Made by a program: the position numbers and the translations under genes
Assembly: GCA_026693085.1 (NCBI GenBank)
Contig: JAPLNB010000175.1
Location: 1-45,872, forward strand
Length of the DNA: 45,872 nt
Direction of reading: 5' to 3'
Origin: Planctomycetota bacterium
Lineage (GTDB): Bacteria > Planctomycetota > Phycisphaerae > Tepidisphaerales > Tepidisphaeraceae
Notes under the pieces: generated by a model
What the model saw: only the letters and a program-made list of their open reading frames with translations
What the model was told of the DNA's origin: nothing
The model's database searches: none
In this document: in pieces, positions 18,324 through 26,434 of the stretch
Numbering within the stretch: position 1 is the first letter of the stretch
Layout: every line of letters begins with the position of its first letter

Positions 18324-21300
18324 TCAAGTAAAAAGCGTCTGGTCCGGGTCGTCGGTGAGCCAGGAGAGGTTGGTAAGTCGCGGGCGTGCGATCGGCTGGC
18401 CGGTGGCAAAGAGGGGCTGGGGTGGGTCGGCGGGTGCGGCGAGGGGGCCGGATTGGATGATGAAGGCGGAGTCGATGAGGAAATAGTCGTCGGCGTTGAC
18501 CACGCCATCGTAATTCAGATCACCGTTTTCATAACCGCCTTGTTGGATGACGAAGCCGGAATCAACGAAGAAGTAGTCGTCGGCGTTGACGATGCCATCG
18601 AGGTTGGCGTCGCCGTTCCAGGTGTATTTGACAAGGACGGAGTCGTCTTTGATGGCAACGCCGAGGCCGGTGGAGTCGGTGGATTGGGTGGTCTTGATGC
18701 CGGGTCCGCTCCAGGTGCCGCCGGTGCGGGCGGACTTGATCCAATTGAAGACCTGGGGCAGAACCGTGGAAGGCGAGCCGGTTTGGATGATCAGGTCGTT
18801 GTCGGCGAGGTCGAGGATGCCGTTGCCGCTGAGGGTCAGGGCCTGCGTTTGCAGGGTGCGGTTGCCGTTGGGGGTAAGGCTGGCCTCCGCATTGTCGCCA
18901 ATGGTCAGCGATGAGAGGTGTTGGGGAGTATTGAAGATCAGGCGAATGGGATTGGCAGGGTCGGAGCCGACGAGGGTGATGCGGGTGCCGTTGAGGTCGC
19001 AGTCGATGGTGTAGGCGCCTTGGGAGAGGTTGAGTGTGCGCAGGCTGTCGAGCGGCAGGGTGTAAGTGGGGAGGTTGGGCGGGAGGGTGTTCTGGAAGAT
19101 TTGGAGGACGGTTCCCGCGGAGCGGAGGTAGAAGGTATCGGCCGGGCTGGTGGCGGGAAGAGTGGTGGCGGTGAGGGTGAAGGTCTTGGTGGCGGGGGTG
19201 GAGAGGGGATTGCCGGCGAGGTCGGTGATGCCAGCGGGATCGATCGCGAGGGTGTATGTGCCTTCGAAGCAGGTGCGAGGAGCGAGATTATTGAGGGTGT
19301 AGGTTCGGCCGTCGGGAGCGAGGGTGAGGGTTTGGGTGGAAAGGGACACGAGGGTGTCGGCGAAAGAGAGAGTGAGGCGGGAAAGGTCGAAGCCGGTGAC
19401 AGGCTCGGAGAAGGTGAGGGTGATGGAGGAGACGGGGGTGGTGCGTGGGTCGGGGGCGACGGGGGAGATGATGGCGGTGGGGGGGGTGGAGTCGAAATTG
19501 GGTTGGCCCGTGGTGCCGCCGTCGGGGATAGCGGACCAGTTGGCGGGGTCGTTGCCGTAATTTGCGGAGACGAGGCGGGCGAGCGAGTCGCCGGAGCCGT
19601 CGGGGGTGGTTGGCCACGGGGCGATGTTGTTGTAGTTGACGTGATCGACGAGGATCAGCGGGACATAGCCATCCGGCTCGGGCGTGCCGGGCTTGCTGAG
19701 GTCGAGTTTTTCGCCGGTGTTTTCGAGCAGGCCGGTGAACGGGCCGAAGATGGGAACCTCTGCGGGGATGCTGTACTTGGTGCGGAAGGTGTCGGCGGGG
19801 ATGTTGACGACCAAGGCAAAGCCAGCGGCGGGGATGGAATCGTCGGTGGCGAAGCTGAAGGCGATGCCGTTGGTGAACTGCCAGACGTTGGCGGGGTGGT
19901 TGGTGTCGAAGAGTGGGACGGGCTGGTTGGTGAGGTTGCGGAGCTCGATGAACTCGTCGCTGCCGGTGGGGGGGCTGTACATGATTTCGTTGATGACAAC
20001 GGGGCCGACGCTGGGATAGGGGTTGGGTTGGTTGGGTGTGGGGGTGGTCATGGCGACAAAATCGCTGTCGCCGGTGCTCGGCTTGGTGTATCGGCCGAAG
20101 GTGACGTCGAGGTCGGCGGCGCCGAAGTCGGCTGATTCGCGGTAACCGCCGAGGGCGTTGTTAACTCCCGAGCAGAGGTGGGCGTCGTCGCCGGTGTGTT
20201 CCTGGAAGCCGAAGACGGTCTTACAGCCCGGATTGGCGGGGTTGCCAAAATGATCGGCCTGGGTGAAGACGAGATAGCTGTGCTTGAAGATCTTTGTGCC
20301 GGGCTGGATCTTGTACTTCTGGAGATCGCCGGTGGAATCGCTCAGGAACCAGCCGGAGATGTCAATGTCCTTGTCGGTGGTGTTGTAGAGTTCGATCCAG
20401 TCGCCTTTGTCGGCGGATGGGTGGCTGAGCAGTTCGTTGATGACGATGGAGTTGGGGTTGTAGCCGAGGTCGCCAGCGTTGGGGTTGCCGTTGATGTTGT
20501 AGCTGGGCCGCCAGCCGGCCTTGGTGCTGAGGACGAGGTCGGAAGCGGCGGGGTCGATCGCGACGATGGAGAATCCTTCGCCGTCGGTGTGGCCGAACCA
20601 GCCGTCCTTGAATGTGAAGTCCTGGATGAGCTGGCCGAGGTCGGTGGAGAGGATGATGCGGGTGCCGGCGTTGTCGAGGTTGCCGGTGTACGTTCCGGTG
20701 ATGGGAATCGTCGCGCCGTAGCGCTCCTGGAACGTCTCGATGTTGTTCACGAGGATGATGCGGTCACCGGGCTCGATTTGCTGGGTGATAATGAACGTGC
20801 TCGTGACGCCGCCGGAGAGAGTGAACGTGCCGGGGTAGAGCACATTGACGCCGGTGTTTTGGAGTTCGATGAACTCGTAGTCGTCAGCCAGGTTGGGGCT
20901 GTTGGTCGGCGGCTGGGGGTGGTACATGATCTCGGAAACGCGGATCGAAGGCGGTGGGCCGATGATGAAATTGGCGTCTTCCGTGGCCGACCAGGTCGAG
21001 CCATCGAGAACGCGCGCTCGCACTCGCGAACTCGTGGAAATAGTGATTGGCCCGGTGTATTCACGGGCTTTGGCGGAGTTGAGGGCGCCGCCGGGGAGGC
21101 GGGGGTCCGAGCCGTCGGTGGTGTAGTAGATTTTGCCGGTGCCGGTCTTGGTGATGGTCAGGGTGTAGGTGCTGGTGAATTCGCCGCCGCGCTTGCTGTA
21201 GACGGGCGCGGCAACAGATGGGAAGAGGCCGGCGGTGCGGAACTGGTTGACGACCACGCCGCTACGTTGGGGGAAATAGCTGGCGAGCATCGTGTTCTGG

Positions 21301-24300
21301 GTGGCCAGCCAGTCCTCGCGGGTGTAGGCGTCTCCCGGTCGGCGGTTGTCGCCCCAGCGGGCGGATTCGCCGACGATCGCGCGATCGATCTCGGTCATGC
21401 GCGCGAAGTAAGCGGCGGCGGGCATGTTGTTCTCGGGATGAGCGGGATCCCAGTTGGGATTAGTGGGATTGACGTAGAACGTTCCGCCGGGGGTCAGGAA
21501 GTGCATCTGAACGCGGTCGGCAAATCGCAGCCGGTACTCCGGGCTGTTTTTCAGGGAATCGTTGATGCCACGCGGGTGGCCGGTATCGCCGCTGGCGCCG
21601 GTCACGTTGTCGCCAAGGTTTTCGAGGGTATGCTCGGCGTCCCAACTGTGGAATCGCCACTTGCCGCCGGGAGTGACGCGGTCGTACGTGGCATACCAGT
21701 TCTTGTTGGTCCAGTCGAGGTTGCCGGAGTAGTGGTTGGCGATCATGTAATCGATGAAGGCATCGATGTCGAGGATCTGCTCGACCTGCTGGTAGTTGGC
21801 CAGGACGGTCAGGTCGGCATTGACGCGGCTGAGCAGGGCGTTGTAGTCGGCGCGCACAGTCGCCGGGTCTCCGTTGACGATGGCCTCGTCGCCATACTGG
21901 ATGCCGTGCTTGACGACGTCGTAGTTTTCATCCTGGCCGCCGATGTATTCCTGTGCGAAGTGCTCGTCGGGGCGCTCGTGGAGGTCGTACATTCCCCAGT
22001 AGATGCCGTTGAGGTAGAGGTGGACGAATTGGCTGTGCGGGCCGTAGCCGCCCATGGAGTTCTGAGCGTCGGAGACGAAGGTGTCAGTGAGGAAGCGGGC
22101 GGTGGTCTGCTGGCCGGCCTCGGGGTGCGTCCACGTGTGGTTGAGGTGGGCATCGAGGACGAGGGTATCGAACTCATCGGTAGCGTCCTCGCCGTAGATA
22201 TCGTGACGCACGTTCCCTGGGCCATAAACGGTCTTGAAGAGGACGCGCATGGAGAGCTTGTAGCTTTTCCATCGCTGGGCGCTGGTTCCGCCGATGCCGC
22301 CGCCGATGATCTGGACGCCGGCGTTGGCCTGGAATGCGTTGGTGCCGTCGGGGTTGAAGTACTCCATCGAGACCGGCCGCTCGATGGCGACGCCCTGGGG
22401 GTAAATGCCGACGCCGCCGGGTGCGAACCAGTTGTCCACGCTGGTGACGAGTGAGACCACGGCCAAGGACTTGAGGTCATTGCGAATGGTGGCGGCGTTG
22501 GCGGCGACGACGGTCGGGTCCATTGCGTAATCTGGTCCGCCGACAGTGCCGCTCTGCCCCCAGGTTTGCGGCAATCCGACCCCGTCCTGCGTAAGAATAT
22601 CGTCGAGGAAGAGATAGGTCTGCGTGTCGATGTTGGAGGAGAGGAAGCCGACCTTGTAGGCAGCGGCCCGGAGGGTGGTGGTCTTGGAGACGTGGATCGG
22701 AAGGGTGTAGACCGTTCCGGTGGTGGCAGTGGGGGCTGTGCCGTCGGTGGTGTAGCGGATCTGAGCGCCCGCAGTGGCCGATGAAATCACAACGTCAAAA
22801 GCCGCGTCATAGAAGCCGCGGTCATGGTCGAACTTGGTGTCGGCAACGATGCCCAAAGCGCCGGGCTGGTTGGGCTGGCCGGGCGTGGGGGTGGCAAAGT
22901 ACTGCTCGGCGCCGACGATGATGGAGGCGGCGATCAGTTCGGCGGAGATGAGAAAATCGGTGTCGTCGGCGGAGACGTTCAGGCCATGGATCGCCAGGAC
23001 GTTGGCGTTGTCTTCGGCGAGCAGCAGGTTGGCGAAGCCGGTGAGGTCGATTTCTTCAAAGCCGCTGGCGGCATGGGAACTGGTCGCGGCGGAGTCGTGC
23101 GAGAGCGGGTCCGGTGCGTTTCGCCATGCGACGGGCGTGCCATTGAGATAGGCAACAAAGCCGTCATCGTAATCGATACGCAGCTTGAGCGACGACACCT
23201 TGCCCACGTCCACCGCCGCGAATGGCAGCCGCATGTAGACCGACGAATTCACGCCCTTCATCTGCGGGCCGATGTTGCCCTGGATCTTGCCGCCGTAGTT
23301 GCCCCACCCCGTGGAACTGGGCGGCGCGGTGGCCGCCGAGAGGTAAACATCCGCGTTGTAAGCCCCGGTGCCGGAGGCCGTTTGGACTTTGACGTAGTAA
23401 ATCCCGTTGGCGGGGACGATGTACGCGTAGACAGGCGAGTCTTTGTCGTATGGCGACGCAAAAACGCTGCTGCCATCTTCCTTGGCCAGTTCCTTACCGG
23501 TCGAGTCGAGCAAAGTGACCTTCGCGTTGAGGCTGGAGGTCGAGTCGATGTTAATGCTGACTCGGTCGTTCTTGGTCAACTGATAGGCAAACACATCAAC
23601 GTCGGAGGCGGATGAAACCGCGCCCGCCGTGCGCGAGCGGTAGCCAACCTGCCGCCAACTCGTCGAAGCGTCATTGGCACCGCCCAGGCTGTTGTTGCCT
23701 TCACTCTCGGCCGTGAAAGTGCCCCCGGTCGTGGGCGTCGCGCCGGTGTTCTCCAGCCATGCGGTGATGGTGTAGCTTCCGTTCGTACCTGCATTGGCGT
23801 GGATGTAATACGTATCGGCCGTCGTGACCGTGAGCCGAGCAATCAATGCATCCTGCCCAGAGCCTGAACCCGTGTCGCTGGTGACTTGGGTATTGCTGCC
23901 AGTTGTCCCTCGCCAAAGCTCGACCGTCGCCGACGTCAGCGTGCCGCGACTGGAGCCGGCGCCGGACTCGGTGATGGTAATGACATCGCCGGGTTGGAGT
24001 GTGCCGATCTTGAACCAGTCCTCCGACGAGCCAAATGCACCGGTGAACCCCAATTGGTAGAGGTTTCCCGAGTACGCCGCGAAATTGTAGATCGCCGAGT
24101 TCGCTGTCCCCGTGGTGTTGTTTGGCTCAACCTCAGTGGGCAGCTTGGTGCCCGCAAAGTCGTACCCGACGCCGTTGGCGGCCGTGGACCAGCCGGTGGA
24201 ATCATCGAAGCCGACATGGGTCCAAGTGGTGGCGAGACTGTCGTCGGTGGGGATGAGGAACTTGGCGGGGGCGCCGGTGCTGACGAGGGTGGTCGCGGTG

Positions 24301-24827
24301 ACCAGGTCGGGCCCGAGGCCATATGACACATCCTCGACCTGCGGGGGGAAGGCGGGTTTGTATTCGAAAGCAACCGTGTTGTCGGCTTTGACCAGGGCGA
24401 GGTATTCGCCTTTCTCCCAATCCAGCTTGAAGTTGGTATGCAGCGGCTGGCCGGCGATCGCTCGCCGTTTGTCGGAGGCAAACACCTTCAGAAAGCCTCC
24501 GCCTGCCAGCGGAGTGTCGGGAAACGTCCACTTGCCGAGTTTGTCCGCATCGTCGGTGAGATGCCAGCCGGCGAGGTTCACCGCCGTGCTCGCCGGGTTG
24601 TAGATTTCGATCCAATCGGAGTGGGAGCCGTCCTCGTCGGTCAGGCCATTGTTGTTGTTTGCCAGGAACTCGCTGATGATCGGGTCGGTGGCGGCGAGGA
24701 GTTGCCGCCGCTCGAGGCCCTCAATGCTGACCGCCGCGACCGCGCGCCTGCGGGTGCTTCGGCGCCAAAGGCCGAGGCTGCCAGGCCACTGGAACGGCGT
24801 GGAGTCGCGCTGAACTGAAAAACCCAT
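18324..24827 (-). CDS. second giant LERR-xLL protein with lamin-tail, CotH kinase and dockerin-like modules
   Basis: This 2167-residue paralogue has the same layout: Arg-rich leader ending GLERRQLLA (about 36-45), lamin-tail domain (about 47-140), chitobiase-like domain (about 676), CotH kinase-like domain (about 790-1190, GMYDLHERPDEHF and SWDAEHTLENLGD), a second chitobiase-like domain (about 1220), lamin-tail domains (about 1295, 1460, 1610), an Ig-like region (about 1780) and a dockerin doublet (about 2070-2130). It differs by an extra pair of beta domains at about 240-505, the first like the bacterial pre-peptidase C-terminal (PPC) domain (VEPNNTTGTANSA, DWFKIGTLQPGD). I moved the start to 24827 because GGGAGG lies seven nt upstream; the frame stays open to 24950. 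It is probably exported and surface-associated. Substrate and partners are unknown. Confidence 0.87.
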   Translation of the reverse strand: MGFSVQRDSTPFQWPGSLGLWRRSTRRRAVAAVSIEGLERRQLLAATDPIISEFLANNNNGLTDEDGSHSDWIEIYNPASTAVNLAGWHLTDDADKLGKWTFPDTPLAGGGFLKVFASDKRRAIAGQPLHTNFKLDWEKGEYLALVKADNTVAFEYKPAFPPQVEDVSYGLGPDLVTATTLVSTGAPAKFLIPTDDSLATTWTHVGFDDSTGWSTAANGVGYDFAGTKLPTEVEPNNTTGTANSAIYNFAAYSGNLYQLGFTGAFGSSEDWFKIGTLQPGDVITITESGAGSSRGTLTSATVELWRGTTGSNTQVTSDTGSGSGQDALIARLTVTTADTYYIHANAGTNGSYTITAWLENTGATPTTGGTFTAESEGNNSLGGANDASTSWRQVGYRSRTAGAVSSASDVDVFAYQLTKNDRVSINIDSTSSLNAKVTLLDSTGKELAKEDGSSVFASPYDKDSPVYAYIVPANGIYYVKVQTASGTGAYNADVYLSAATAPPSSTGWGNYGGKIQGNIGPQMKGVNSSVYMRLPFAAVDVGKVSSLKLRIDYDDGFVAYLNGTPVAWRNAPDPLSHDSAATSSHAASGFEEIDLTGFANLLLAEDNANVLAIHGLNVSADDTDFLISAELIAASIIVGAEQYFATPTPGQPNQPGALGIVADTKFDHDRGFYDAAFDVVISSATAGAQIRYTTDGTAPTATTGTVYTLPIHVSKTTTLRAAAYKVGFLSSNIDTQTYLFLDDILTQDGVGLPQTWGQSGTVGGPDYAMDPTVVAANAATIRNDLKSLAVVSLVTSVDNWFAPGGVGIYPQGVAIERPVSMEYFNPDGTNAFQANAGVQIIGGGIGGTSAQRWKSYKLSMRVLFKTVYGPGNVRHDIYGEDATDEFDTLVLDAHLNHTWTHPEAGQQTTARFLTDTFVSDAQNSMGGYGPHSQFVHLYLNGIYWGMYDLHERPDEHFAQEYIGGQDENYDVVKHGIQYGDEAIVNGDPATVRADYNALLSRVNADLTVLANYQQVEQILDIDAFIDYMIANHYSGNLDWTNKNWYATYDRVTPGGKWRFHSWDAEHTLENLGDNVTGASGDTGHPRGINDSLKNSPEYRLRFADRVQMHFLTPGGTFYVNPTNPNWDPAHPENNMPAAAYFARMTEIDRAIVGESARWGDNRRPGDAYTREDWLATQNTMLASYFPQRSGVVVNQFRTAGLFPSVAAPVYSKRGGEFTSTYTLTITKTGTGKIYYTTDGSDPRLPGGALNSAKAREYTGPITISTSSRVRARVLDGSTWSATEDANFIIGPPPSIRVSEIMYHPQPPTNSPNLADDYEFIELQNTGVNVLYPGTFTLSGGVTSTFIITQQIEPGDRIILVNNIETFQERYGATIPITGTYTGNLDNAGTRIILSTDLGQLIQDFTFKDGWFGHTDGEGFSIVAIDPAASDLVLSTKAGWRPSYNINGNPNAGDLGYNPNSIVINELLSHPSADKGDWIELYNTTDKDIDISGWFLSDSTGDLQKYKIQPGTKIFKHSYLVFTQADHFGNPANPGCKTVFGFQEHTGDDAHLCSGVNNALGGYRESADFGAADLDVTFGRYTKPSTGDSDFVAMTTPTPNQPNPYPSVGPVVINEIMYSPPTGSDEFIELRNLTNQPVPLFDTNHPANVWQFTNGIAFSFATDDSIPAAGFALVVNIPADTFRTKYSIPAEVPIFGPFTGLLENTGEKLDLSKPGTPEPDGYVPLILVDHVNYNNIAPWPTTPDGSGDSLARLVSANYGNDPANWSAIPDGGTTGQPNFDSTPPTAIISPVAPDPRTTPVSSITLTFSEPVTGFDLSRLTLSFADTLVSLSTQTLTLAPDGRTYTLNNLAPRTCFEGTYTLAIDPAGITDLAGNPLSTPATKTFTLTATTLPATSPADTFYLRSAGTVLQIFQNTLPPNLPTYTLPLDSLRTLNLSQGAYTIDCDLNGTRITLVGSDPANPIRLIFNTPQHLSSLTIGDNAEASLTPNGNRTLQTQALTLSGNGILDLADNDLIIQTGSPSTVLPQVFNWIKSARTGGTWSGPGIKTTQSTDSTGLGVAIKDDSVLVKYTWNGDANLDGIVNADDYFFVDSGFVIQQGGYENGDLNYDGVVNADDYFLIDSAFIIQSGPLAAPADPPQPLFATGQPIARPRLTNLSWLTDDPDQTLFT

Positions 24828-25314
24828 GCACCGCCTCCCATACGTGCTGAAAGGAACAGCTACACAAACAGTTGCCGGCCGCCGAACGCGTGGACGAGCC
24901 GTAGTTTGACGAACGATGTCCTGCGTTCGGAAGCGAGCTGTCGGCGACAAGTCGGACGGCTACCTGAGTTTAACAAGATGTGCCGCTGCGAGAGCGGCGG
25001 GTGGACTCAGGCGCAGATGAACCATCCGTTTCCGATCAGGTGCCGGCGAACTGGCCATAGCCGCGTTAACGTAATCTAGAATAACCCGTTAGCGAGGGTC
25101 GGTCAAAGAGAATCCGGATTGCGGCGGGGGTTCGTTAATCTGGGGAAAGGTGAATTGCTTTGCGGACTGGGTCAAGCGTAGGATCTGCGACGGCTGTAAC
25201 AGGCAGTTGCGGTTGGAACGCGGTGCGGAAATTGCAGAAGCAAGCGGTGATATCCCCAGCGGGTTTGTAGGGGGTGGCAATGGGATGGAGCGGAAATCCG
25301 TTTCTGAGCAGTGC
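24828..25314. other. intergenic region between CotH giant and rplM
   Basis: This divergent intergenic region should contain the promoter of the giant gene on the minus strand; I see no convincing boxes for it. The rplM promoter follows at 25315-25342. Short frames on both strands have no recognisable content. Confidence 0.45.
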
Positions 25315-25342
25315 TTGACAATCCTCCCTTCGCCGATACACT
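25315..25342 (+). promoter_or_regulatory. sigma-70-like promoter of rplM-rpsI
   Basis: A perfect -35 box TTGACA (25315-25320) and TACACT (25337-25342) are 16 nt apart. The predicted start near 25349 leaves a leader of about 58 nt before rplM, room for an r-protein control element, though I do not recognise one. Confidence 0.65.
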
Positions 25343-25406
25343 GCCCGATTCTCCACGGACGAGCCGTTGGCGGTCCGTGATGATTCTTAGTTAGAGGTTT
25401 CTGAAA

Positions 25407-25838
25407 ATGAGCACGTACATGCCCAAGCCGGGCGAAATCAAAGGCAGTTGGCATCTGATCGATGCGACTGGCCAAGTGTTGGGCCGCCTGGCGGCACGCG
25501 TTGCGATTATTCTTCAGGGCAAGCACAAGCCGACCTATACGCCGCACATCGATACGGGTGATTTTGTGGTGATCGTGAATGCCGAGAAGGTGAAGGTCAC
25601 GGGCCGGAAGGCTTCCCAGATGCAGTATGAGACGTACTCGAAGTATCCGGGTGGCCGGCATGTTTATGCGTATCGGGAGATGAACGCCAAGCACCCGGAG
25701 AAGGTGATGGAGATAGCGATCCGGCGGATGCTGCCCAAGAGCCGTATGGGTCGGCACCTGCTGACGAAGCTGAAGATCTATCGCGGGGAGCAGCACCCGC
25801 ACCAGGCTCAACAGCCGAAGGAATTGAAGATCGCGTAA
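25407..25838 (+). CDS. rplM: 50S ribosomal protein L13
   Basis: The 143-residue protein is of typical length for bacterial L13 and shows its conserved blocks: WHLIDATGQVLGRLAARVA near the N-terminus, the central GDFVVIVNAEKVKVTGRKA, YPGGRHVYAYREM, and the C-terminal MLPKSRMGRHLLTKLKIYRG and HPHQAQQP. L13 is an early-assembly protein of the large subunit that binds 23S rRNA. AGAGG lies upstream of the ATG. It is the first gene of the usual rplM-rpsI pair, with rpsI starting 51 bp downstream. Confidence 0.98.
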   Translation: MSTYMPKPGEIKGSWHLIDATGQVLGRLAARVAIILQGKHKPTYTPHIDTGDFVVIVNAEKVKVTGRKASQMQYETYSKYPGGRHVYAYREMNAKHPEKVMEIAIRRMLPKSRMGRHLLTKLKIYRGEQHPHQAQQPKELKIA

Positions 25839-25889
25839 TTCGTTGGGGATCGAGAAGCCAGGGTTTAGAAGAGAAAATTCAGGACGAAC

Positions 25890-26333
25890 ATGGCCGAACA
25901 AGCAACTGTCCTTCCAGTCGAAGTGATTCCGCAAGTCCCTGCGAAGCGGACGTATGTATGGGGCACCGGGCGTCGCAAGACGGCGGTGGCCCGGGTGCGG
26001 ATTGCCCCCGGTTCGGGGAAGATCGAGATCAATGGTCGGACCTTGAACGACTATTTCACCAGCGAGCGGGACCGCAAGGCTCTCTTTGGGCCGCTGGAAG
26101 TGACCAACACCGGCGGGAAACTGGACATCTGGGTTAATTCCAACGGCGGCGGGCTGATGGGTCAGGCTGGCGCGGTGGTCATGGGCTTGAGCCGGGCGCT
26201 GGTCAAGTATGATCCGACGACCGAAGTGAGCCTTCGCAACGGCAGCTTCCTCACACGCGACTCGCGTATGAAGGAGCGTAAGAAATACGGGCAGCGTGGT
26301 GCGCGGCGTCGGTTCCAGTTCTCCAAGCGGTAA
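25890..26333 (+). CDS. rpsI: 30S ribosomal protein S9
   Basis: The 147-residue protein has the S9 core (WGTGRRKTAVARVRIAPGSG, then GGGLMGQAGAVVMGLSRAL) and the basic C-terminal tail (KKYGQRGARRRFQFSKR), whose last Lys-Arg reaches toward the P-site tRNA anticodon in ribosome structures. It has a short family-variable N-terminal extension. It follows rplM on the same transcript and is closed by the terminator at 26363-26389. Confidence 0.98.
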   Translation: MAEQATVLPVEVIPQVPAKRTYVWGTGRRKTAVARVRIAPGSGKIEINGRTLNDYFTSERDRKALFGPLEVTNTGGKLDIWVNSNGGGLMGQAGAVVMGLSRALVKYDPTTEVSLRNGSFLTRDSRMKERKKYGQRGARRRFQFSKR

Positions 26334-26362
26334 ACGAGAAGACACAGAGCAACGACCGAATA

Positions 26363-26394
26363 AAAGCGGCGTCTGCTGGACGCCGCTTTCTCTA
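26363..26394 (+). terminator. intrinsic terminator after rpsI
   Basis: A perfect 11-bp stem (26363-26373 with 26379-26389, AAAGCGGCGTC against GACGCCGCTTT) has a 5-nt loop and is followed by a pyrimidine-rich tctatttcc. The stem's A/T ends could let it also work for valS, which ends at 26435 on the other strand. Confidence 0.8.
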
Positions 26395-26434
26395 TTTCCA
26401 TCGGCTTATTGGTTGATCGCCTGGAGCATGATTC

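Noticed and set aside
20178..22454. 758-codon + strand frame opposite the second CotH giant
   Set aside because: Same reason: antisense shadow of a multi-domain gene.
25089..26345. 418-codon minus-strand frame across rplM and rpsI
   Set aside because: It is antisense to two certain ribosomal protein genes and has no recognisable domain; it arises from GC-rich codon structure.
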